DNA of 64,000 nt from Leptodontidium sp. MPI-SDFR-AT-0119 (lineage: Eukaryota > Ascomycota > Leotiomycetes > Helotiales > Leptodontidiaceae), in assembly GCA_020726505.1 (NCBI GenBank), contig JAHLEZ010000042.1, positions 1 to 64,000 of the forward strand, written 5' to 3'. How positions within the stretch are numbered: position 1 is the stretch's first letter; every line of letters begins with the position of its first letter. Shown one piece after another: positions 22,780 through 34,485 of the stretch. The position numbers were made by a program, and so were the translations under genes. Under the pieces are notes generated by a model that was not told where the DNA came from, did not search any database, and saw only the letters and a list, made by a program, of their open reading frames with translations.

Positions 22780-23700
22780 ATGTCCAAATCGATAAAATCA
22801 CTAGTATATAATGTGAAAGCTATATTATAACACACTCAAATTAATAACTATCGCGCAAAGAATTAAACAACAAGTCCCTGAGACCTTTCTTTAAAGTCGT
22901 ATAGGACTTATTTAACTACCTTGTAGGCTATAATAGCACATGCTGGCTATTGTTGATTAAGGATAAATACAGTAGAAAGCTTTTCGCATTTACACTCACG
23001 AGTAAAGCTAACGAGTCAATTATAGGAGTACTTGAAGTATTTAAGGTATAGACTAAACGCTAATACAGTTTAGCCATATACAAAGTCAGGTCTAACAACA
23101 ACACGTTTGTAATTAACACAAGATACTAGACTTAATACGACTAATAAGCGTTAAATAATAGCATCGACTTAGAGCCTACTCTTATTTACACGTATGAGCT
23201 AAATAGAGGTGCAAAAAGAGCTAGTAGGGAGCTAATTGTCAAGGCCTTAAAAATAATAACAGGCGCTAATCTACTATTTAAACTGTGGCCGGAAGCTGTC
23301 TTGACGGCTATATACCTTTATAATATGTCGCTACTTACTAGAAGAGCTATATACTCCCTAAACGAAGTGCTAGAGGCATAGTTTAGGTAGTATTTTCGGT
23401 GGTACAATCCACAGATAGTAAAGAGGTTGTTAGTCGATTTGAGACCTAACTAGAGTAATACTTTTACGTATAGCGCTAAAGCCTATACGATAATCAAGGA
23501 CCGACAAGCTCTTCATGACAAGAGAGGCTTTAAGGTCAACCCTAAGGGGCATGTTAGATACTTAGTTAATTATTATGTAACTAATATATACAGGGTCTAG
23601 ATACCCTAACTAAAGCGTATAATACGTACCCGAAACGTTATTTTTAATAAGGCACAGTTCTATAGTAAGTAAGTAATAGTCAGTTAATTACTATTAATAC
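22780..23700 (+). pseudogene. Copia integrase (decayed)
   Basis: With stops ignored, the plus strand reads through a GAG-pre-integrase/integrase core. DLFNYLVGYNSTCWLLLIKD lies near 22,910, then a long core and LIVKALKIITGANLLFKLWPEAV at about 23,240-23,300, which corresponds to the conserved R/ELWPEA motif of copia integrases. YFRWYNPQ and HDKRGFKVNPKGHVRYLV then continue to about 23,680. Stops occur at Trp and Gln codons (for example Ala-Stop-Phe-Arg near 23,380). Confidence 0.75.
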
Positions 23701-24829
23701 TTAAATAAGTCATTAATATGCTTATAGAGCCTAAGGCCGCTTAAGACGCCGAGTTAGCTATCAAACACGTAGCGGACGAGTATATAGAGGCGAAAAACAG
23801 TACTAAATTAAATAAGCTACTATCTAACCTAATAAAAGTCGACGAAGTTTCTACAGAAGTAATCTTACACATAACAACTAAGGCGGGACTACTTATTCTA
23901 CGAGAGTACTAAAATAAGATAGTACTATTAGATTCACGAATTAACACGTCAGAGGACGACATAAAGCTTAACAAAGACAATATAAAAGTTCTAGTAATAA
24001 CAAAAAGCCTAAGCACACTAAGACAGACTCAAAACTAGATATAACGAAACGAATATATCAAGCCTAAGAGGAGTGCCCCAAGTGCAAAACAACTACGCCA
24101 AATTAAGGGTACGCGCAAATTAATACCTCAAGTTATAATTTAGAGTAGAGCACGAGACAGCTAGAGTCAATTACTAAACTAACCTGAAGTAACTAGTGCA
24201 AGTCTAAGAAGTGTACTGCAGCACGAAAATACCTCGTCTAAGGAGGATTACGACGACGAGCTAAAGGAAAAATAATAATTACTCCTAAAAAATACACTAT
24301 TAAAGACAATAATATAACCCCTGTTAAAAGAAACTATGTCTTAAGAGACCTTAGACAAAATATTACAGGCACTTAACTAAAGTCAACTACACCTTGTTAC
24401 TCGAGCTTAGCGGAGAAGGCGAACTAGAGAGATAATATAGTTAAATAAACGGTTAAAGATTAGGCCGGGAGTATACTCTTTCACGATAAGGGAGCTCTTA
24501 AGCGCCGAGTTTATAGACTAAAAAGACAAGAACTATACGTAAATTATATCCTTTACTACGACGTTCTAAAATAAAGATATAACGCGAGAAGATAATAAAG
24601 ATTATAAAACTATATATATTGTCTTTATAATTGTAATTAGTGGCGAAACGATTAAAGCACAAGAAACTATAAGCTCTAAAATAACATAACTACATTAGGC
24701 AAAGCTTCTGACAGTACTAAAGTACTAGTAGAACTTAGACTAACACTTGTGAGGAGAACGCTTCTGAGAGGATACACGTAAAGAGATAGAGAACTTCTAA
24801 GCTAGGAAATACTAATATATTATACTTAA

Positions 24830-26290
24830 GGTAGACGTTAAAACGACGCCTATACTACTGAAATAAGTGTTTACTTACAAAGTTAACTCAGCTAAACAGC
24901 TTATACACACTAAATCGCGTATTATTATTAGGAGTAACTTATAAGAGGATGCCATTATATTTTCCACGTACGCCTCTACACTAGCGGTAAGGTCTTTTCG
25001 TATTATAATAGCCTTAGTAGCCCAATTTGACTTAAAAGTCAAGTAATACGACGTCGTGAACGCTTTTATTAATACAAAACGAGACGAACAAAGTACACCC
25101 GTTTACTATTACTTTCTTAATAGTTTCAAGTAGCCCGGCATAATTATAGAGATCAACAGAGCCTTATATAGCCTACGCGACTCCCTAGCCCTATAATATA
25201 GCGACTTCTTAGCTACACTTAAAAGCTTTAGTTTAGAGCTACTTACAAAAGAGCCCTATATATTTACAAATAGTAAGCGTACAGTATTTGTGGCCTTTTA
25301 CGTAGATAATATATAAGTACTGTACTACAAGTCAAACCTCGCTATAGCGGCTAAAATCACCGATAGCCTTAATAAAGCTTACGAGCTGATTATAATAAGT
25401 GACGTGAAGTAGTTTCTAAGAGTACGAATTATATAAGACAAACATACGAAAACAGTCACGTTAATCCACGACACGTATATAAAGAAGGTAGCCCAGAAAT
25501 TCAGCTTAGTAAATAGTAACTGCCCGAGTACCCCTCTGCCGTACTACGACCTAATTAAAAACATAGGCAAAGTGACGAAAGCACAAATTAAGAAGTACTA
25601 AGAAAAGGTCAGATCCGTCCTATACACGGCTGTCATAATTAGACTAGACATAGCTTTTGTAGCTTCACAGCTGTCATAATTCTTAACGAACTTAAGCCAG
25701 AAGCACCTACAGGCTGTCAATTAGACAATACGTTACTTGTTTAGTACACGCTTCTTAGGGATCGTTTACAGCTATTAATAGCGCGAAACGCAGCTTATAA
25801 TAGCGTCTAATGCCTCTTTTACAGATAATTTAGAAACTAGGCGTTCTTTATAAGGGCTTATTATTTTTTTATTTAGGGGTGCTATATTATAGAAAGTATC
25901 TAAGTAGGACACAGTCACTACCTCGACTACAAAAGCCGAGCTCTTAGGGGTAGAGCGAACTATAAAGGAGGTTATAGTACTATAGAGGCTCTTTAAAGAA
26001 ATACACTTTAATATAAGGTGCCCCTAGAATATCTTCTGTGACAACTAATAGATAATTAGGCTTATAGTTAGAGAGAACTAACGTATATTGACTAAGCTCA
26101 AGCACGTTAATATTTAGAATATATAATTACGCCAAGAGTATTAAAAAGGCAGTTTTAAGGTTACGTATTTACTTAGTAGTAAGATGTACGCTAATAGCCT
26201 CACTAAAAACCTCTTACGCCAGAAGTTTGAGACCTTCTTAGTACTACTTAACTTACAAGATATTAAGGCGTTAGTAGAAGAGTTTAATTA
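24830..26290 (+). pseudogene. Copia RT (RVT_2) and RNase H (decayed)
   Basis: The RT shows VKQYDVVNAFINTK at about 25,040, ALYSLRDSLAL near 25,170 and FYVDNI at about 25,295. The last is the YVDD active site with its last Asp changed to Asn (G to A). Downstream come the connection region and a copia RNase H: TTSTTKAELLGVE at about 25,925, FCDNQQIIRL near 26,035 and a Lys/Leu-rich end at 26,288. All signs point to a normal copia pol inactivated by RIP. Confidence 0.82.
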
Positions 26291-27606
26291 AAGCTTACAC
26301 CTTATTACAAAACACACTCTTTTGTTTTCCTTTATATTTTCTAAGGTAGTACAGTCACATTAAGTACGTTCTTTTTAAGTTATTAAAGGGCAAGAATTCT
26401 ATTTTGGCCGAAGTTATAACTAAACTAACGCAAAGTAAGTATATAAGGGCCCGTTCTTAAGTTACTTATAAAGTAGTAAACTATAACTCTAAAGAGGCAC
26501 ATTCCTAAGCCGCTATTAAGTCGCGAACTAAACTACTAACAAGTCCACTAGCTCCACTAGTAACTCCTTAATACGGCGACAGCGGGCGGCCACACTACTA
26601 GCACTATCAATAACAGCAGCAGTACCAGCACTAGCACCAATAGCACTAGTACTAGCACTAACCTGAATAGGTGGGAGGATTAGGCGGGGGGCGGGGGTAG
26701 GGGCAGCGGCGGGGGCGGGGGCGGGGGCGGCAACGGCTAGACAACTAAAGTCAGTCTCTTTAAAGTTATTACAAAGACAGAATAAATATACTAAGAGTAA
26801 TAAGAGCCTCACAGACCGCGGCCTAAAGGGATATTAACTATTACTTAGAGTTAACTAAACTTAAAACTACAAAAACTAAAGTTAAACTTACGCGAGTACG
26901 CGAGGCACCACACTTCTCCTTTAGAAAGGTAGCAAAAGCCACCGCAATAATAGGCCTAATAAGACCGGCGTAACTATAATTCTAATTGTGGCACTAAAGG
27001 CACTAAGCTAAGCCAGCGGCATCTTAATAGATATTAATAAGGAGGTCACCTTTCAAAGCAACTTTAACGTATATTAAGCAAGGGACTTCCTTATTAGTAC
27101 TTGCCTTAGCGCGGCGGCGAGAGGGGGTGGCAAGGGCGGCAGGAGGGGGCGTAAGAGAGGGGGTGCGGCGGTGAGGAGCGGCGGCAGACTATTATAGTTA
27201 GTTAGTATACTCTAACTTACTCAACTTCTTAACTTTTTGACTTAAATAACGTCGGAACTAATCTCAAATTAATAAAACACAAGGGAAACGTACCTTCTTT
27301 ATTACGCGAGTAGTAGCGAGGTTAAAGCGCCAAGAAGCGCGAGCGGCTAACTTAGCGGCGGAGACACGACCCATTTTGAGTTTAATATACTTATAAAAGG
27401 AAGTTACAATAGGGGAGTAGTTGTTTATATACTCTTGTTTAGACGTTTGGTATGTTTACTTTAGCTACTACTTATTATTTTCCCTTACTATCTGTCGCTT
27501 TTATATTGTCAGTTATATATTATATGTTGATTTCTTATTGTCTATTATATTTGTTAAGCACTTATTTACTTCGCTAAAGCTTAATATTGTCCTTAGCGAG
27601 GGGGTA
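26291..27606 (+). other. Copia 3' region with G-rich tracts
   Basis: No gene is supported. The 1.3 kb between RNase H and the 3' LTR contains an unexpectedly GC-rich patch at about 26,560-26,740, including GGGGGCGGGGGCGGGGGC-type runs. A second G-rich tract lies at about 27,110-27,190. The Ala/Pro-rich minus-strand frame at 26,528-26,812 is a by-product of this composition. A polypurine-like GCGAGGGGGTA precedes the LTR at 27,607. Confidence 0.5.
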
Positions 27607-27803
27607 TGTCGTGCAGGTTATAGTAGGCCGGCTAAGCGAGCCCAATTAAAGGCACCATAGCCAAAGCGCCCGCGACCTCTATATTCAGGGAGCTTAAATA
27701 GACCATACATAGAGAATACAACTATTAATTACAGTATTGCGCATACCTCAATAATACGTCAAATTCGCCTCTGTGGAGCCTCTAGGCGTGCTCTTGCACG
27801 ACA
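27607..27803 (+). repeat. 3' LTR of nested copia
   Basis: 197 bp, TGTCGTGCAGG...GCACGACA, matching 14,498-14,694. It is directly followed by the CTTCC duplication and then by the rest of the interrupted gypsy LTR. Confidence 0.87.
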
Positions 27804-27808
27804 CTTCC

Positions 27809-27892
27809 CTATCGGGCTTAGCGCCGTCGCATAGCCAGCGATGCTACGAGCCAGTGTCGGTTAGAATGCGAGGCGCATCGTAGGTCGTAACA
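27809..27892 (-). repeat. 5' LTR of gypsy copy A, remaining 84 bp
   Basis: Continues the LTR broken at 14,497 (CTATCGGGCTTAGCGCCGTC onward) to its end GTCGTAACA at 27,892, followed by the TTTAC duplication. The two pieces add up to exactly 302 bp. Confidence 0.87.
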
Positions 27893-27897
27893 TTTAC

Positions 27898-29900
27898 TTA
27901 CGCGGCTTTTTACTCTGCCTCTAGATAATTTATTAATTAATAACCTTCCTTTTATAAATAATACATTTCTTATTTATATAATTATTAAAAGGGTTCCTTA
28001 GACGAAAAGTCTTCTTCTAGAACTAGTTTAGTACTATACGATCCAGAAATCGTCGTGCCTTCTTATAAAATTGTCTCTTTACTAAGTTATAATTATAATT
28101 GTATAAACGATTCTATAAGTAAGTGCTAACCTCCCTCGTTCGTACGATTGTAATAATTACAGACCGTAAGTCTGCGTATAGCCCTTCAAATGTCTATGTA
28201 GGCTTATATAATACTAGACTACACTCTTTTACTCTATAATATACGTTTAGTACTTAATCGCGAAGATTATATTTTATTTAATATTCCCTTAATAAGCCGC
28301 GTTACGCCGTATAAAAAGAATTAAATATAATTTCTAAATATTTTAACTAAGACTTCTTTAAGTTCTTTATAATCGTAAAGATTAATATAATCTCTTTCCA
28401 CTCGAATAAGTACTTTTACTAATTTTCCTTAGTCTCAAAGTAATTCTAAGTTATACGAATTATTATAAAGAAATCGTACGAACGTCTTATAATCTTATCG
28501 TAATAAAAATCCGTTGCTCGTCCTTTTAGCATAATCGAGAATACTAAGTAATATTAATTACTTGAGATTCTAATCTTTGTATAATAGTCAAAGAAGACTT
28601 AGAGACGAATATTTAAGATATTGTACTACTCTCCGCCGTACTTCCGGCTCTTATTACTATAAACCTTTATTAAGTCTATTAATAACTATAAGTTCGGAAT
28701 AATTGTCTAAGACTTATATAATATAGTCAGTTTTAGTAAAAGAGCTCTTAAAGTCAGTAGATTATCTTTGTATAAATATTGTCTTAGTAGTCGTTCGACG
28801 GTTTTATAGGCTTAGTCCCGACTTAAAAGGTTATTATTTAAGGCCGGATATAGTGTAAGACTAAAACGTTTATACGCTAAGTAGTGTTATTTAGTTATTT
28901 AACCTTTGTTTAGTAATAAAGACCTTATTAGATTTGCGTACGAAGTCTAATTAAAACTAATTATATTCTCGTTCAAAACGATATAAGGCAGAGGACTTAG
29001 ATATTATTTAGACGTTTAAAGCTATTATTAAGTTATTTAAATTAGCTCTAAGAGTAAGTCCTCTGCCTCTTGAATTCGTACGATTAAAGAATCTCTAGAA
29101 TTGTCCGAAATAGCGTGTCTCACTAATAGTTCACTTTATATAATTAAAGTTAAAGTACCTTACCGGTTTCTGTCTTACCCTTAAGATTTCCGTTAAATAT
29201 AAGTCCTTCGATTTTAATCTATTTACTTATATAGTTCCTCCTCTTCTAAAACATTTATTAACGTTTAAGCGTACGAGATAGACCCCCTTTACTCTCGTAC
29301 TTATACTCTATGATTAAAGAGGTATATATAAAAATCTTTAATAACTTCCCGGGATCTAATAACAAATATATCTTCCGTCTATCCTTTAAAGCCTTTTTTA
29401 AATTCTTCTTAAAGTCTGTAGTCCTAAAACTCTTTTTAGTAATATTATATAAAGGCTAAAGTAATATAGTTATTAACTTACTTAAGCGTTTAATACTCGT
29501 CGTTCACAAGGTTAAAGGGTTCCCCTTATACTTCCGTATTTAATAAGTAAGTGACTTCTAGTAGTGGAATTATTATGTCCTTCTTTATATAAAGGTTAAT
29601 AAAAGTTGTTAAGTCGTATTTATGTTCCGTGAATCCTTAGATCGTACAAATCGTCTTCTTTTATTAGTCACTAACGCAAAGTCTAATTAATTTGCCTCTC
29701 CGGTTTATCTTTCTAATTATTATACGAATCGTCTTCTTTTATTAGTCGCCGACGTAAGGTCTAATCAATTTGCCTCTCTAGTCTGTCTTTCTAATTGTCG
29801 TCATACAAAAGTATTACTTAACTATTCTATAGTTATTCAACTACTAATTAATATTAATATCTAACCAAAGTTTAATACTTAATATTAAGGTAATAAAGAA
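27898..29900 (-). mobile_element. Copia-like host element, 5' part (heavily RIP-decayed)
   Basis: This is the continuation, across the gypsy insertion, of the minus-strand element seen at 6,473-7,985. The TTTAC junction joins the two. It is AT-rich, full of stops in all frames, and no domain could be assigned with confidence. It should contain gag and the start of pol. A 78-bp tandem duplication lies at 29,649-29,804. The outer end of the element and its LTR could not be defined. Confidence 0.5.
29649..29804. repeat. 78-bp tandem repeat, two units
   Basis: Two adjacent units start with AATCGTCTTCTTTTATTAGTC at 29,649 and 29,727. The units differ mostly by C/T and G/A changes. The period is a multiple of three (26 codons), so it may have been an in-frame repeat of a gag-like protein before decay. 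Confidence 0.75.
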
Positions 29901-30560
29901 TATAACAAGTGAAGTTTAATCAAGTATATTCTATATGTCCCTTTCGTACAAAAGGGAAAGCTACCTTAAATACATCAAGTACTAAACCCCGTAACTCGTA
30001 TAAATATTACTTATATAAAACTAGGAGGCAAGGTATAAAACTAAACTTCATTTAGCCAAGAGAGACGACTATCTTTAGAAGCTGTCAGAGTAAGAGAATG
30101 CCCCTCAGCTAAGGCTATCCCAACACTTACCCCCTAATATAAATTCTACGTGTAATATAATATACCTAGAAATTTTATAAGGTCTTACTTAGTTTTTAGT
30201 TCATTTACGGGCCATTTACAGGCCATTTATAAATTCCTTTTCTTTTATCTTACTTGTTATTATTTATACTTATTCGTAAGTGTCTGTAAATCCTCTCTTT
30301 TATCTTAAATCTTACGCCAGCGAGTGACAGCGAGCTGTTCAAAACTCGTTTATATAATATTAAGTGTTTTGTAAATCCTATTTTTTAAAAAAAAAACTAG
30401 TCACGTGAAAGGTTCTAATTAGCCGCAGCGCTAGCCCGTCGCTCCTTATAAGAACACTAGAATCCTCGGTTTATTAGCCGTACGTACCCGCGAGTAACCG
30501 TAATTTACTTATAAACTACGTAAGAGCGCGCTTAACGCGTCTTTTTATATCCTCTCTACT
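29901..30560. other. Intervening AT-rich sequence, nothing recognised
   Basis: Less uniformly decayed than its surroundings in places (29,990-30,130). It may include the outer LTR of the copia-like host element and the 5' end of the Helitron, but neither boundary is visible. No ORF or RNA gene is supported. Confidence 0.4.
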
Positions 30561-33500
30561 AGTCGAAATGGATTCCTCCCCCCTTAAATAGTGCACACGG
30601 TATAACTAAAGGCGTCTTATTACGGACTTTCGTCTTAATTTAAAAGGTGTGCGGTATAATACGTGTTATAGGCATTAAGTACGTCTGTAACTGGCTTTTA
30701 CTTAGCTATTAACTAACTATTCTTTAGGTAAATCGACAACCTCTAGGCGAATTAAACCCTAATACTCCTCGACAAACCCGTAGTAGCTCTGTTGCGGCCT
30801 TTCCGGACAATCCGCGACCTGCAAAACGTCGTCGTCGAACGCGCGCTGAAATTAAAGCCGCTCGAGCGCTTACGGACACCCTCCTGCTCCTCCTCCTTTA
30901 CCGGCCGTAGAAGAGCCTCTTACGCCTGTTACACTATTAGTTGCTCTTGTCCTTACTAATAACCCTCCTTTACCTTCGCCGGCCCCTTTATAAGTGGTTC
31001 CTTTCGGTTTCTAGTCTATATTTACGCTTACGGCTCCGCTAAACGTTAGTTATATAATTATTAAGTATAAATATTATACCGCGTTACATTAGATTAGCGA
31101 GGCTACCTGCGGGTAGTTTAAACTCTATTATAAGAAGGGCGATATAATATTAGAGTTTTTACGGCCCCTGCCTAAGGTTTTACGGAGGCTTTTAGACGAA
31201 ACGGACTCGCGAAGTAACGCCTTTTATACGCGGATTCATAGTTATAACTAAACTTTAGCGTTTACGTTTATAAGCACAGGTAAAGATAATCGTATAAACT
31301 TAAGGCGTGGAGTTAACTCTTTTACGACTTATAAAGAGCTCTATTACTATTAAGGCCCTTTAATTTTAGGCTTATAAGAAACCCCTGCTTTTACTTAGTT
31401 ATTCTTTTACGACCTTAATTATACGACGAATATTCGCTAAGAACACGACTTACAACTTAATACGACAATCCTTCGCGACTTATACTAAATAATTATAGAG
31501 CTAAATTCGTTTATAAAGGTTTATAAGACGGCTTAAGAGCGTTTATAAACGTAAGACGGCAATTTTCGGATACTCCTTAACTTGTAAATGTGATTAGTTA
31601 TTTAATTCGGAGCCGATAAGTAGCGAGAGAACTTGCTTATAATAAAAGAGCTAGCTAGGATTCTTTCTAACAAATATAATAAGGCTAGCCGACGAGATGT
31701 AATTCTAGCGGTTCGTGAATTTACCCGTAATAGTCTACTTCTTTATCGAGTCCCGGTTACTTTAGTTACGTATATACTATTATATTAAAGACGATTAAAA
31801 GTAATATAATTATATTAACGAGGCAGTCCTCTTTACTTCCGGCCGTAGTTTACGAACACTTTTCTTAACTAAGATCCGCTAACGAGCGATTACGGATCTA
31901 TAAGTTATTTAAGAGAGATACTAAGTACACTTTTGCGACGACTTAGCTCACTAATTAAGCTTAGAATTAAGGTAGCCCTTACTACTTCTTAATCTTTATT
32001 ACGATTACGGCTTATTTCTCTTTAACTAAGGCCTTACAAACTTATAATAAACTCTTATAAAGCATAGTTTGTTAGCGAATGTGTGGGATTAGTCCTGTAA
32101 ACATACTAAGTGGACTACGAGGATTATATAAGACAATCTCACTACGCACGTTATAAAAATAATAAGTTAATTAAATATAAATTAACGAGCGGCGTTTACG
32201 AAGATTACGAATGCGATTATTACAAACCCGCAAACCGCTTACTTTTATACCTAAGGCTAAGGGGGCTTTAAAAAGACGTTTCTTTATAAGACTCTTTATT
32301 ATTATTACTAAAGTTAAGGGAAAACAATCCTTTGCGTTGCCTTTATAAGTATTGCGGCCTTGTTACTACTTAACGAATATACGTCTTACTCTTAATTTAA
32401 GATCTTAATTAATTTATATAAGTAGTTTATAAGTAGTATTACTAAATAAAGTCTATTAGCCTAATTACTTCGAAGCGCGAATTTAATTATTTAATATAAA
32501 GTACTAATGTAATACAAGTATTGCTTTAAGGTTATTTACCGCCTATTAGTTAATTTACGGGGTTTTATAGACGATGTGTTATTTAGCGATGTACTTGTAA
32601 TTTTAAGCGGCGACTTTATATAGATCTTACTAGTTGTTCTAAATAGTATACGAGCTGATATTATAAGCGCTTACTTATAAAAGTCGTTTATTTAGCCGCG
32701 ATTAAAGTGTATTACTTTACGGATTAATATGTGGGTTCGCGAGGGAGCTTATAATGCGGAATTCGTAGATTAGGTTAGTAATATATTATACGACCTTACT
32801 TAAGAGTACTTAGTTATAATCCCCGATTATATTTATTAATTAGTTAATGTTTCGGGCCTAATTAACCACGTCTACCCGCAAGACCTCTTATTACGGGCCG
32901 CAAGAGACCCTAATATATTTAGTAAACAGTATATACTTTTAACTTTAAATACGACTATTACGGAGCTTAACGGAATAATAATTAGTTGTTTTTTAAGTTA
33001 AATATAGACGTATAAATCTATAAATACGCACGTTACGAACGTAAACGTAGCAAAAAACGACTTATATTAATTCCCTACGGAGGTTTTACGAAATATTAAT
33101 ATACTTTCGTTACCTCCGTCACAATTACACCTTAAAATCGGTACGCTTATTCTTCTTTTACAGAACCTTAACTAGCTAGAGGGCCTATGTAATAGGACTT
33201 ATTTAGTCGTCACGGGTTTACGGAGGCATTATATTAAAGCCCGATTACTAGGAGGCGACTTTAATAAAGAGTTATAAATATTACTACGTATTAAGTTAAC
33301 CGTAACGAACAAAAGCTTAAGTATTAAACTTGATCGTAAATAATTTCCGGTCCGTTTATACTTTATAATAACGATTAATAAGGCGTAAGGTTAGTCGTTT
33401 TATACTATAAGATTAGATTTATAAACGCTTGTATTTACTTATAATTAATTATATATTAGTGTCTTACGAATATCTTATATAAAAGAACTAAGTATTTTAT

Positions 33501-33620
33501 TACTTATAAAAAACAAAGGCCGTACGTTTAATATTATATTTCCAAAAGTATTAATAAATATTCATTAACTTTATATTATTTATAGTTACTTTATAAGTTA
33601 TATTATTATTTGAAAATCAC
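30560..33620 (+). mobile_element. RIP-decayed Helitron (rolling-circle transposon)
   Basis: The plus-strand reading shows the fungal Helitron N-terminal region at about 31,080-31,620: KKGDIILEFLRPLPKVLRRL, then IHSYNQTLAFTF, FTQLFFYDL and DGNFRILLNL. A PIF1-family helicase C-terminus lies at about 32,740-33,570 (LHLKIGTLILLLQNLNQLEG, then LCNRT.LVVTGL, FPVRLYFIITINKAQGQS and NQLYISVLRIS). Frames shift and stops are frequent. The central part, including the HUH Rep motif and the Walker A box, could not be located, so an internal deletion is possible. No clean TC...CTRR ends were found. Confidence 0.78.
32730..33570 (+). pseudogene. Helitron PIF1-like helicase C-terminal region (decayed)
   Basis: One frame stays recognisable over about 280 codons with few stops. 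It holds the motif V region with ITINKAQGQS and the motif VI-like LYISVLRIS, where the usual ALSR has decayed. Upstream are the L.LK.GT.ILLLQNLN box and GLCN.T, diagnostic of Helitron-encoded helicases. This is the best preserved portion of the Helitron. Confidence 0.78.
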
Positions 33621-34440
33621 AAAGTAAGTCTGAAAGTTGTGACAATAAACTAGTTTTTATTTTAAAGTAAAAATACACCCCCGTAGGGGACCCTTAATAG
33701 GATTTACAACTCGAGACTTCCCGCCTAGCGAGGAGTCTCCGGAACGGAATAATCCGTCCCCTCTTCTTCCTTTAATACCTCCGCCTCCTCTTCGTGAAGA
33801 GCCGCTAGCTCTCTATAAAGCTCAGCGAAACGGCGTGCCCTCTGAGAGGGAGTGCGGCGGCGGCGGGCGGCAGGGGCTGTTTACGAGTCAGTTACGGTCC
33901 GAAAGTGATCAGGAAGTTCAAGAATTAATCACTTACCACCACGACGACGCTTTACTAGAGGAGCGACCTCCGAATTATTACGACGACGGGAGCGACCCGC
34001 CGAAGTAAAAGGACCAGCGCCGGTAGTGGCAGTGGCAGTGGCAGAGGCAGAGGCAGCGGCAGCGGCGGCGGGGGGGGGGGGGGGGGGGCAGGACCAGTAA
34101 CCCGGCCTACGGATCCGGAAATGTTAGTTACGGTCCGAAACAAGTTAGAAAAGGTAATATAACTTACGAAGGGAGCAGCGAGCACCTTTACTATTATAGT
34201 GGTAGTTGCTACACGACTGACCTAGGAACCGAGGGTTTTGAACGTATTACGTTTAGACGCCTGTACCTTTCTAGTAGTGCTTATAACCCGGAAGTACAAC
34301 TTGCCTAACTATAGATCCGTTAGTATATTTATAGGCCTATATTTATCCGTAACAGACGAGGAGAAGTTAGTATTTAATTTAAGGAGGGGAAAACTTACTA
34401 ATTTGGACAAGTTGCGCCTCTAAGTTGGAGGAGCGGCCAC
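33621..34440. other. AT-rich to GC-rich transition with low-complexity tract
   Basis: No gene is supported. A candidate hairpin (GAGACTTCC/GGAGTCTC arms) sits at about 33,711-33,739. A hexamer-type tract (AGTGGC/AGAGGC/AGCGGC) at about 34,024-34,070 runs into 18 or so consecutive G at about 34,071-34,088. A 14-bp direct repeat GTTACGGTCCGAAA occurs at 33,891 and 34,127. The Pro/Leu-rich minus-strand frame at 33,955-34,185 is a translation of this tract. RIP-type composition ends near 34,440. Confidence 0.5.
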
Positions 34441-34485
34441 TAGAAAAGGTGCGGCCCGGACGTAACACGGGAGCACGCACGGCAA

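Larger units (their letters stand above)
14498..27803 (+). mobile_element. Ty1/copia retrotransposon nested in the gypsy LTR
   Basis: Flanked by 197-bp LTRs (14,498-14,694 and 27,607-27,803) that begin TGTCGTG and end CACGACA, and by a CTTCC duplication. The plus-strand order gag, integrase, RT, RNase H is the copia order. Net of the LINE inside it the element is about 7.5 kb, of which about 1.3 kb lies between RNase H and the 3' LTR. Coding parts are heavily RIP-mutated. The insertion must postdate the gypsy it splits and predate the LINE inside it. Confidence 0.88.
7986..27892 (-). mobile_element. Chromodomain-type Ty3/gypsy retrotransposon, copy A, with nested insertions
   Basis: Both LTRs are 302 bp with TGTTACG...CGTAACA ends and are near-identical in sequence family to copy B at 40,335-46,936, but on the opposite strand. 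The 3' LTR is at 7,986-8,287. The 5' LTR is cut in two by a copia insertion (14,280-14,497 and 27,809-27,892; 218 + 84 = 302 bp). A 5-bp TTTAC duplication flanks the whole. The internal part (8,288-14,279) carries gag, protease, RT, RNase H, integrase and chromodomain relics in minus orientation. All are full of RIP-type stops. Net of the nested copia the element is about 6.6 kb, the same as copy B. Confidence 0.88.

Noticed and set aside
26528..26812. Ala/Pro-rich minus-strand ORF
   Set aside because: Translation of a G-rich low-complexity tract within the copia 3' region.
33955..34185. Pro/Leu-rich minus-strand ORF
   Set aside because: Encoded by the hexamer array and G homopolymer; no domain.
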